DNA of 64,000 nucleotides, from NCBI GenBank assembly GCA_916610825.1, contig OU744452.1, positions 11,140,110-11,204,109 of the forward strand, read 5' to 3'. The notes beneath the pieces are model-generated. The model saw only the letters and a list, made by a program, of their open reading frames with translations, made no database searches and was not told the origin of the DNA. This stretch comes from Haliclystus octoradiatus. Lineage: Eukaryota; Cnidaria; Staurozoa; Stauromedusae; Haliclystidae. The translations under genes were made by a program, and so were the position numbers. Shown piece after piece: positions 15,401-27,400 of this stretch; position 1 is the stretch's first letter, and every line of letters begins with the position of its first letter.

Positions 15401-18400
15401 AAAATATACGCATACAAATTAGACCATTTCTTCGAATGCCTGGAGTTTCAGATGTGACTCTTATAACTCAGATGCGAACTATCATGGCAGCTGAAACTAA
15501 TAGAAACAATAAAATTGGGCAACAGCAGAAACACGTAAAGAGAATTAATGCTGTTAAAGTACCAGATCAAACTGAATCAGCCTCAAATACAGACATGTCT
15601 TCATTGCTTGAGGCAATCAAAACCTTGCAAATTCAAGTTTCCTCGATAAATGAATTAAAGAGTAATGTCAATAAAATCCAGGCAGATCTCAATGCCATTG
15701 GGAGACCTCAGAACAGCCAACCACGATTACCTGTTTGCCAAAACTGTTTAACCTCTGGCCTAGATAAATGTCCTCATTGCCGTAAATGTGGAGGAGACAA
15801 TCACATTGCAAGGTACTGTAGAAAGAGGTCGGAAAACTTCAACGGCCTGCAGACCAGGGACGGTCAGTAGGTCCAACAGAAGAAATGTCCCCTGTGAATG
15901 TATGTCATTTATGTAATGCTGTTTGTACAAGAATGATGCAATGTTCTGGTTGTCATGTTACTAAGTATTGCAATACTGAATGTCAATCAAAAGACTGGAC
16001 GACGCATAAAGTGCTATGTAATGCTATACATACGTTACAATCAGAATGTTTATCTACAAACCATGATTTATATGTGAATCCCATGTGTACTTCACCAAAA
16101 ACAAAATTGATAAAACTTATTGGTGAAAAATGTCTCATATCTTGTCTATTGGATAACACCGCAACAAAGTGTCTGTACGATACTGGTGCCCAAGTATCTC
16201 TCATCTCTGAACATTGGTTAAATAATAATCTACGTGATTGGACCATCAAAGACATCAAAGAGCTACTACCTGAAGAAGAACAGGAATTTGTATTAAAATC
16301 TGCAAACAGTGTTGATATTCCATTTAAAGGTTACATCGAACTTTCATTTCAGTTAAAACACTGGAGTACAAATAATAATATTTTGGTACCATTTTTAGTA
16401 ACGCAAGAACAGCTCCAAGACCCAATTCTTGGCTATAATGTAATCAAAGAGATAGTGAAACCAGGAAATACATACGGACCTGCTGATATCAATTTACAAA
16501 ATGCCATGCCATTTCTCACTGATGTACAGCCTGTCATTAGTTTGATTCAATCAGATGTTACTGATATATTATGCAATGTAAGATCTCCCAATCATATTAC
16601 TACAATCAATCCTGGTCAAAATTACATACTAACGTGTTCTGTACAGACAAGTCCTTCCAACGTCAGAATACCTGTTATATTTGAGCCAAATGTTATGAGT
16701 CCATGGCCTGCTGCACTCGAAATTTCAGAGACATTATTAACTTTACCAGCAGGAACATCATGTCATATTGATATTCCAATCACCAATACATCATCATCTG
16801 CTGCTCACTTGACGTCACGTATTGAGCTTGGATCGTTACATGTAATCTCATCAGTTACACCAATACCAGTGTGTCTCCAGTCTTCAACGACTTCTGCAAT
16901 TCAAATTTGTGATAACCAAGTCATCAATACCACTGCTACAAATGAGACACCCAGACAAGAAGTACCACCAGTTGATTTGTCTCACCTTACAGCTGAACAG
17001 TATACTATTGCAAAGACCATGCTGAGCAATGAAAGAGAAACATTTTCAAAGCATTCTGGTGATATTGGCTGTGTACCTGAAGTTCAAATGAAAATTCCCT
17101 TGAATAATGAAGTACCTGTTCAGAAACGCTACAATTCCATTCCACGTCCATTGTATCCTGATGTCAAAGCATATATTCAAGACTTATTAAATCGTCAACT
17201 TATTACCAAATCAAATTCTGCATATTCATCTCCTATTGTACTAGTTCGCAAAAAGTCTGGAGAACTCAGGTTATGCTGTGATTTTCGACAACTAAATAGC
17301 AAAACGATTCAAGATAGTCATCCGTTGCCGCGTATACAAGAAGCTTTGGACAGCCTCGGAGGAAAATGTTGGTTTAGCTTACTTGATCAAAGCCAAGCCT
17401 ATCACCAAGCATTCATCCATCCAGCTAGTAGACACAAGACTGCATTTTGCACACCTTGGGGACTATACGAATGGGTACGCATCCCTTTTGGTCTAATGAA
17501 TGCACCAGCACAATTCCAACGGTTCATGGAAGAATGTTTGGATGGAATGCGAGATGATTTTGTCATACCATATTTAGATGATCTTCTAGTATTTTCTAAC
17601 TCATTCGAAGAGCATGTAAAGCATTTGCAGCAAGTCTTCGAACGCCTTCGCTCTCATGGCATCAAACTGAAAGCATCAAAATGCAACTTATTTAAGCAAG
17701 AAGTAAAATACCTTGGACGTAAGATAACACCTGACGGATATTGTTTAGATCCAGATAATGTTGTTGCTGTAACGAAATTATTGGAAAGTCATCCAAACAC
17801 TGTTGGTGATTTACGAAAAGTTCTTGGTTTTCTTGGCTATTTCCGTAGATTTGTTCCCAATTTTGCAAGTCATGCCAAACCCCTTTATCACTTACTGGAG
17901 AATCATCTGCTTGATCATACTGGGAAATCTGAAAAACCATCATTCTCAACAAAAACGAAAAGTAAAAAGAAAAATCTTAATGGTCAACTACCATCTACTG
18001 CCTTGATTACCTGGTTAAAAGAACATCAAGATGCTCTCAAGTCATTGGTCACAGCTATAACAACTGCACCAACATTATGTTACCCAGACTTTTCTATGCC
18101 ATTCATCGTTCATACTGATGCTAGCAAACATGGTTTAGGTGCTATACTATATCAAAAACAAGATGAGAAGCTCCGTGTTGTAGCTTTTGCCAGTCGCTCA
18201 CTTCAAGGATCAGAGCGGAATTATCATAGTTCTAAACTCGAATTTCTGGCTTTAAAATGGGCTGTAACTGAACAATTTCGTTCGTATCTGTATTATTCTC
18301 CATCATTCAAAATTTTCACTGACAATAACCCTCTCACTTATGTTACAACTACTGCAAAGCTTTCAGCTCTAGGACAAAGATGGGTTAATGAACTTGCTGA

Positions 18401-21400
18401 TTTCAAGTTTACAATACATTACCGCAGTGGAAAGCATAATGTGGATGCCGATTTTTTATCACGTTATCCAGAAAAACTTCAACAATCTATGAACTCCTAT
18501 GATGCAACTATTGATGGATTGGAGCTTAATGCAATCTTTCAAGGTAATATTGTACAATCAAATGATGACGAAGCATGGTACATGATAAATGCTCTTCAGT
18601 CAACCTCTGGTCCTACAAGATGCAATCTCAATGATCTATTGTATGTTAAACGCTGTCAGCAAGAAGATTCCTCCCTTGCTCTCGTCCTTGGACATCTACT
18701 AAAAGACCAAAGACCTTCAACTGAAGAAATTAAAAAATACAATAAAATTACTTTGAAGCTTCTACATGAATGGAACCTTCTGTTTATTGATGAGCGTGGC
18801 CTGCTTTGTCGCCGCACAAGTACCAAAGCACAAATTGTTATTCCTGAGATTCTTCGTCCATTTGTGTATCACGAACTACATAACGATATGGGACACCTAG
18901 GTGTTGAACGAACATTGAATTTAATCCGAGATCGCTTCTTCTGGCCTTACATGAGTTCCGACATTGAGAATTATATTACAAATGTATGCACCTGTGTTCC
19001 GTATGATGAAATATAATTAAAAGTAATAATAATAGGCTAGACCTAAAAGCGTCAAACCTACGGGTTGTCGTAGCCTTATGATATAGACAGTTACTACGCG
19101 CCTAGACTTTAGAACTTTTGTAGACTATAAAATATAACCACGTTTTTAGTATTAGAATAATTATATATGTATGTTTATGTTTTACGCCTTATTGAGCAAA
19201 GTTAATTGACTTCTATTGTTCTATTATATAAAATAAGAAGAATAGATTTGTAGACACCTTTGTTATGTTATTTTGTATATAAACTCGTTAATATGCCGGT
19301 AAAATCAATTAGTAAAGTCGAAGAAAGAAGAAGGCTAATTCACGAAGACAGAAGAAGAAGATCAACACAGAAAGATATGAAAGACAGAAAACCCGTGGAA
19401 AATTACCGATGTAAGAATCTATAATAATACTGTATAAATAGACAATTTCATAAGAATAGTATAATCACATAATTAATAGCATTTATTTACGATTTGTATT
19501 TTGTTTCATTATTTAGTGAATTTTACAGTTTAATATAATCTCAGTCAATCTACGGCGTCTTTAATTTGGCCTTAGACTTCAGAACATAAAGATTCAATCG
19601 ACGACTTGAGAAGAAGTTGTGTTCGAATAGACGATGGCCAATCCAGATGTAGACACCCTCATGTACCAGAGAAGGAGTGCCAAAGGAAGAGTGACGAGAG
19701 TCATGCGAAAGATGGATGATCTAGTTGAGCAAGCAACTGATGATATCAATGAACTCGATGATGACCTCCGTACACTCTACATATGCTATGAGAAAGCAGA
19801 AAATATTCATGAAGAATTACAACTTCTGCTATCAATAGAAAATACAGACCAAGATGATGACACGTGGATAGAACAATTGCATAAAGCGATGTGTGATAGT
19901 AGAAAACGCATACGATCATATATCAACCAAGAAAGAAATGCAGCACCACTACAGACGTCATCAATAATTCAAGTAATAAAGACAGCCAGTCAAGAAGCAG
20001 ATGATGTATTTGAAGACAGCTTCCAGACAATGGAAGAAATGATATCATCTGGACAAAAACAAAATAGAAGAGACAGTGAACAAGGTGCAACAAATTCGCA
20101 AAAGGAATTGACCAAGCAACCACTGCCTACACAACAAAGACGTAGCGTTGATGAAAGAAACCTAGATTTGACAAAGCATGAAGAAGCATTGGCAAAGCAG
20201 GAAGAAGCATTGACAAAGCATGAAGAAGCTACACCAACAAGAGTACAAAGTGGTACACCCATGGTTAGATATAAATTGAGTTTACCATTCTTTTCGGGAA
20301 AGTTAAAGGACTACAGAAAGTTCAGAACGACGTTCAAAACATTGGTAGACAAAGACAATACAGATCAGAATACAAAGCTGCATGTACTTCGCGGTAGACT
20401 AGAAAAGATACCGGCAAGGTTGATTTGGAACATGGAGAATTATGATCAAGCATGGAATAAATTAGACAAAACATACGGCCGCGAGGATCAAATCACAGAC
20501 CTATGCTACAAAGAGTTAGATGAATTACGACCAGTAAGAAAAGGAGATGCGGCAGGATTTCTGAACTTTGCAACTACAGTGCAGGATATAGTCATCCAAT
20601 TACAGAACGCCAACTGCGAAGCAGATCTGAAATCAATGGGACTACTGAAGACCATTGCATCAAAGATGACGGACGAAGATAAGGAACGCTGGGGTAGAGA
20701 GATCCGAGAAAACAAACAAAAAGAAACAGTGCTAGGACTTAACGAATGGTTGGAGAGTGAAAGCATAATCAAAAGTCAAGCATATTCTCTAGAGCCTAGT
20801 ACTACGAAAACTAAGACTGGATCCTCACATGCTACACAAAGTAATAACTATACCAGAAAAAGGGAATGTTTCGTCTGCACAGAAGATCATTTGGTAGAAG
20901 ATTGCAAATCATTTCTAGATTCAACTATCGATGAAAGATGGTCAAAAGTAAAGCAAAATAGAGCATGCTTCTGCTGTCTAAAAATGGGACATGGGATCAG
21001 AGAATGTCACAAGCTAAAGGAGTGCAATTCAGAAGGATGTACCAAGAAGCATCATGGTTTGCTCCACAAAGAAGCAACAATTTCAGCGGCATCAAAGGAA
21101 GATAATAATAAAAAGGTGCAACTGGCAACTACGAGAGTCATAGTAAAAGACAATCATGGTCGCTCAAAAGAAGCCAATGTCCTGATAGATGCTGGATCGC
21201 AACTCACCTTTATAAGAGAAGGATTTTCAAAAAGTTTGGGAATCCAAGGTATCAAAACAAACCTCAATTTGTCAGTGGTTGGAGGAGTAAGAACTACGAC
21301 AACTACAAGAAAAGTGTGCATAAGCCTAAGTTCTGTAACAAACAAAGGGTCGGAACAAGAAATCAAGGCAATTGAAATGAAAAAAATATGCGAAAATATC

Positions 21401-24400
21401 GTCAGCGTAAAAGATAAAGATTTAAATAAGTATGAACATTTGAAGGATGTGAAGTTCAATAATGTCAATGGCTCTGTCGATATACTTATTGGTTGTGACA
21501 ATCCACACTTTCATGTCGGTGAAACAAGGATGGGAAAGCCTGGCACACCAATTGCAATCAACACGATACTTGGATGGGTGGCATTTGGACCAACAAAGAT
21601 GTCAACACAGGACTCAACAACAGCAGTGACGAATATGGCACAATGCAAAGAAGAAACCTGGCCGGAAAACATCATAATCAAAGAGAAATCAGATGAAGAA
21701 CGAAAACAACAAAAAATCACAATTAGCTGCGCAATCACGAAAGTAGAAGATGTACTACACATTCACAAATTCAACAGTTGGTCAAAAGTCAAGAGAACCA
21801 TGTGCTATGTGTTCAGATTTATCAATATCTTAAAGAACAAGGGAACAATGATCAACAAAGGACCGTTAGACAATGATGAACTACAAAGAGCAGAAATTTC
21901 ACTTCTAAAGATAGCACAAAAAGAAATGCAGAATGACGTCAATAAAGGCCGGTATGAACAGTTAACTCCATTTGTTGACGAAAATGGGATAATCCGAGTT
22001 GGCGGAAAGATTGACAAAACAGCTACACTACCATACGACCAAAGACATCCGATCCTGATAGCAAGAAATAATGTGCTTTCAAGATTACTGATGATGCAGT
22101 GTCACAAAGATGTTCGTCACCATGGCACCGAAAGAGTATTGGCTCAAAGCAGATTGCGATTCTGGATAGTACAAGGAAGACAATTGGCGAAATCCATTGC
22201 TACAAATTGCGTCACATGTAAAAAGCTCAGAAATGTACCTGAAGAACAACTGATGGCCGAACTACCAAGCTATAGATTGAAGCCTTTCAGTCCACCGTTT
22301 TGTTATGTCGGAATAGATTATTTTGGACCAATCACAGTCAAAATGACAAGAAAACGAAGAGAGAAAAGATATGGTGCATTATTCACATGTCTTAACACAA
22401 GAGCAATTCATCTAGAAGTCGCTGAAGACATGTCAACAGAAGCGTTCTTACAAGTATTGCGAAGATTTTATGCACGAAGAGGACAGCAAAAATTGATCAA
22501 TTCTGACAATGGTTCAAACTTCGTAGGTGCAGAGAAAGAATTAAAAAAGATGATAGAAAACTGGGACAAAGATGCACTCACAGATTTCAATGCAGAAAGG
22601 CAAATTTCCTGGAAGTTCAACACGCCCTTGGCATCACATCATGGTGGGGTCTTTGAAGCAATGGTCAAGTTAGCTAAAAAAGCTATGAAGGCAACGATTG
22701 GGGATCATGTTCTAACGGAAGATAGTTTACACACACTACTTTGCGAGGTGGAACAATTAGTAAATTCTAGACCACTTGCACCCATGTCATCAGATCCTAA
22801 CGATGGAGCATATTTAACACCAAATCATTTGTTATTGGGACGCTCAACAGCAACAACACCACAAGGACCATTTGAAGAATCCAAAGATCCAAGTAAAAGA
22901 TTTCTATTTATACAAACGTTGACGAACCTATTCTGGAAAAAGTGGATAAGAGACTATCTACCGACACTGATGAGACGAAAAAAGTGGTGCAAAGAACAAC
23001 GAAAGGTATCAATTGGTGATATAGTTTTAGTGATTGATTCAAATCTACCTAGAGGGAAATGGCAAATGGCAAAAGTAATAGAAGTTTATCCAGCGAAAGA
23101 CAATATGGTTAGGTCAGTTAAAGTTAAAACACAAAGTGGAGAATACAATAGACCAATAACAAAACTATGCCTCTTGCTACCTATTGAATTACAATAAGAT
23201 GAAAGATCTCCTAGATGCTTTCATGGTGGCGGGAATGTTCCGTATGATGAAATATAATTAAAAGTAATAATAATAGGCTAGACCTAAAAGCGTCAAACCT
23301 ACGGGTTGTCGTAGCCTTATGATATAGACAGTTACTACGCGCCTAGACTTTAGAACTTTTGTAGACTATAAAATATAACCACGTTTTTAGTATTAGAATA
23401 ATTATATATGTATGTTTATGTTTTACGCCTTATTGAGCAAAGTTAATTGACTTCTATTGTTCTATTATATAAAATAAGAAGAATAGATTTGTAGACACCT
23501 TTGTTATGTTATTTTGTATATAAACTCGTTAATATGCCGGTAAAATCAATTAGTAAAGTCGAAGAAAGAAGAAGGCTAATTCACGAAGACAGAAGAAGAA
23601 GATCAACACAGAAAGATATGAAAGACAGAAAACCCGTGGAAAATTACCGATGTAAGAATCTATAATAATACTGTATAAATAGACAATTTCATAAGAATAG
23701 TATAATCACATAATTAATAGCATTTATTTACGATTTGTATTTTGTTTCATTATTTAGTGAATTTTACAGTTTAATATAATCTCAGTCAATCTACGGCGTC
23801 TTTAATTTGGCCTTAGACTTCAGAACAACCTGTATCAAACAACGTCGACCAGCAGCATTACAACCTGCTCCCATGGATTCAATCTTAACATCCGCTCCAT
23901 TGGAACTGATCTCCATAGACTTTGTACACCTCGAAACTAGTTCTGGTGGCTATGAGTACATTCTCACTATTGTTGATCATTTTACTCGTTTTCTTCAAGC
24001 GTATCCGACCAGAAATAAATCTGCAAAGACAGCTGCTCAGAAGTTATACAATGAGTTTGTACCACGATTTGGCATTCCTCAGAAACTATTACACGACCAA
24101 GGAAAAGAGTTTGAAAATTCTCTATTTGCAGAACTAAACAAGTTGTATGGCATTAAGAAATGTCGGACTACACCTTATCATCCACAGTCTAATGGCCAAT
24201 GCGAGAGAATGAATGGGACAATTCTTGCTTTGCTACGAACATTGGAAGAAAATCAAAAGTCTCATTGGAAAGATCATTTAAATAAGCTGATTCATGCCTA
24301 CAATTGTACGCAACATAGCATAACCAATTATTCACCTTATTTCTTGATGTTTGGAAGATCGCCGCGTCTACCAATCGATGAGATATTTTCAACTTACACG

Positions 24401-27400
24401 CCTAAGACGAAGTCGTATAAAGATTACGTAAAAACATGGGCGTCTGCCATGTCTGATGCATATCAAATAGCTGGACAGCGTACAGCGTCAAGAAAAAGCA
24501 AAGATAGAGATCGTCGCAACAGTGGTAGACTAGCTGCATCACTTGAGCCTGGAGATAGAATTTTGGTGAAAAATGTTACTCCACATTCAGGCCCTGGCAA
24601 ATTGCGCTCATATTGGGAACCACATGTATATGAAGTAATCTCTGTCATTGGAGATTCTGGTCTTGTTTATAAAGTATGTCGTGAGGATCAAGTTGGGAGA
24701 GAAAGGGTACTGCATCGCAATCTACTGTATCCATGTGATCAATTACCTTCGGAATCCAAAGTTCTGGGTACAAAAGAGGCTGATGCGAAAAAACAGAATG
24801 TACCTCTAGACAACAGACATCAAAACAATATTTTTTATGACAATGAAGATAGGGAACAATTGGCTGATGTCGAAGATGAAGATGAAGATGAAGTACCAGA
24901 TGAATTAATTGTTTATCAACAAGATGATGATGCGGCAACTCCAAATTGTACAGATACAATTGATTATGGAGTATTGCAACCAGAAGATGTATTCGAAGAT
25001 ACCCATCCCAGAGAAATGGAAGAAGAAGAATTAGTAGAAGAAGAAGAAGAAGAAGAAGAAGAAGAAATAGCAGAGGAAAGAGAAGAAGACAATTCACCTC
25101 AGTCCACTAACCGCCCTAGACGTACATTAAGACCTAGACAAGTGTTTACATATAATGAGCTAGGTAATCCAACTATCTGCAATATTCATCCAACTCAATT
25201 ACATCAGACGCCTCAAAGCATTTACGCACATCCAAATGTATTACATCATACGTATGCACCATATCCATCTTATTTACCCATGATGCCTTCAACAACGCCT
25301 TACCCTTGCTATATTACATCGTATTCATCGTATTATTACTTGGTTCCTAGATTTTCACAGCCAATCTTGGTTTAATAAAAGCTATTTATAATTCTGGTTT
25401 AGTACATCTTTACAAAGATTTTATCACTATCATGTTAAAAGATATTATTTATTTGGATCATTGGATTTATTACATATTAAAAAAAATTATGATATTTTAT
25501 ATTTGATTGCCAAAGAATTTATATCTATTGTATATTATGGAGTTTATACAGTACTGCTTCATTGTTATGGTTAAGAGTGTATGGAATTTATAGATTTATG
25601 GTTAAAAGTTGATAGGGTTGTTTACCAGAGAAATACTACAATTGGTCATTATGATTATTTGTTATAAGCAAATAATATATGTTAAAAATTTAAATTGATT
25701 TATCAATTATCATCAAATAGTATTTTATGTGTGATCATTAATTAAGTTATTAAGAAATTATTAATCCACATCATATATTGCTAAATATATTTTGTTTAGA
25801 ATCTATAACGTGGCTTGATAAGTTTCATATGTTAGATATTTTATAGTTTTATATAAAGCATACTTCTTTAAAGAAGGGACGAATGTCACTAGTACAATTA
25901 ATGATAGTTAATAGTTAATGATAGTTAATAAGTTTGTTTACAATATTGATCATCTAGATCAATATTACAACGGATATCGTTATAAGTTATAAAACAGTTG
26001 AAATATTGTTTTGATTAGATTTTGTATAGCTGAGTAACAAACAGTCGTGTTTTAGATAAATGTTATATTAAATAAGTTCTTTAACTTCATAGTATATCAT
26101 TTATTCGTTTACTTACTTTTATCTCACAACTACAACTATATATACATTGGTATAAGTCGCGTTGTGACACGTAGACCATTTAAACACGCAGAAGACGTTG
26201 TTTTGAACATATGATTTGTCGAATGTTTGTTTCGTATTTTATATTGGCGAAAAGAGCATTTGATTTTGGAGAAAAATTTATCCAAGAAAGGTTGCTTTAT
26301 ATTTGGAAACAAGCATATTTAAAATTAATTTAAATGATCGAACATTCATTTTACTATTCGAATAATCGATATTTCATTGATATTCGATTATTAATCGATT
26401 AATCGATATTCGATTCACATCCTATAACTGGTCATGGTCAATAATCATAAACATTCGTTACGGTAACAGAACTGTGAAAATAGTTCATAGACAGTTCATG
26501 AATATGGATTCATTAAAATTGGGCAATTTTACGTTCATGAACTAGTTCATGAACTGTTTATAACTTTGTGTTTATAAAATGTTCATGAAAGTTCCATGTT
26601 CATGAACAGTTCATGAACTCAAAAAAAATTTTCACAGGGGATATACTGGTCATAAAACGTTCATCAAAAGTAAGAAGAAAAAAAAATGTCATGGGGTTGA
26701 GATAGATAACTATTCGTGTTTTATGAACCAGAGATGGACTTCTGACGTTGAAAACATTTTATTCCTCAAGTAAGTTATTTGACATAGGCTACTCAATTCT
26801 AAACTTCATTCCATTACCTTGTGCCATGATGATTAAGACCAGATTCATCTAGCCTTGGCATGGGATCGTCATCGTTTGAATTCAAATCCCAACTGCCTTC
26901 AGAAGACTAACACAAATACAACAAATTGAAAAACAACTCATATAATAGATATACCGTTTACGGATAGCATGCACAGTTAATGTTCACAAAATGTTCATCA
27001 ATGTTAAATCCATATTTTCATTATGGTACTTATCCCACCTAAAAGATTTTGAAAAGGGAATGTGACATTGACAAGCCTCATATCCTGCCGTTTCCAAGAG
27101 TGTTTCCTGTGCAAAATCACTATTAGTGTTTCCTGTGCATTTTTTTGGGAAGATTAGCTCAGATGGCAGAGCAACAAGACTTCAGGCCTGATCATAGCTG
27201 ATCGACTGTGGTTCAAATCCCCCGAACGTCAACTCAGCCTTAACTTTGCAGCCATTGGATTATACAGTATTTAGAAATGGCGCTGTAAAAATCTATTATT
27301 ATTATTGTTATTATTATTATCAAAAGAAAAGATTACATGAGTACCATCTTCTGATAGTGGATGGAATGGTCCAAAAAGAATTGCATTACGAGTAGTTATG

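Larger units (their letters stand above)
18995..23827 (+). mobile_element. BEL/Pao LTR retrotransposon lacking RT and RNase H
   Basis: LTRs of 592 bp (18995-19586 and 23236-23827) begin TGTTCCG, end CAGAACA, and show no difference by eye. The 5-bp target duplication is ACCTG (18990-18994 and 23828-23832). One 1187-residue ORF carries gag, zinc knuckles, an aspartic protease and a BEL-type integrase. The reverse transcriptase and RNase H expected between protease and integrase are absent. The element is therefore non-autonomous yet young. It inserted into the gypsy pol gene after the gypsy element had inserted. Confidence 0.95.
13813..26169 (+). mobile_element. Ty3/gypsy LTR retrotransposon, interrupted by a BEL/Pao element
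   Basis: LTRs of 286 bp (13813-14098 and 25884-26169) start TGTCACTAG, end GTTGTGACA, and appear identical. The 4-bp target duplication is CGTA (13809-13812 and 26170-26173). Inside are gag and a pol with protease, reverse transcriptase, RNase H and integrase in that order, which is the Ty3/gypsy order. No envelope gene is seen. A BEL/Pao element (18995-23827) splits pol inside the integrase zinc-binding domain, so this copy cannot make a full Pol. Apart from that break both halves stay open, which with the identical LTRs indicates a young insertion. Confidence 0.95.
13423..26424. mobile_element. hAT-like non-autonomous element, split by the gypsy insertion
   Basis: The 8-bp direct repeat TAACTGGT flanks the segment (13415-13422 and 26425-26432). 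The ends are imperfectly inverted: GAGGGATGCGAATC at the left, and ATTCACATCCTA at the right (reverse complement TAGGATGTGAAT). An 8-bp duplication and AGGGATG-type ends fit the hAT superfamily. About 390 bp (13423-13812) lie left of the gypsy element and about 255 bp (26170-26424) right of it; the right part is rich in ATTCGATTAATCG motifs. No transposase is visible, so it is non-autonomous or decayed. Confidence 0.6.

Noticed and set aside
24645..25097. 150-codon minus-strand frame rich in Leu
   Set aside because: It is the antisense of the acidic Glu/Asp-rich tail of gypsy pol (GAA codons read as TTC/CTT).
27150..27225. A functional tRNA gene
   Set aside because: A and B boxes are present, but the copy belongs to a dispersed SINE family and no acceptor stem closes.
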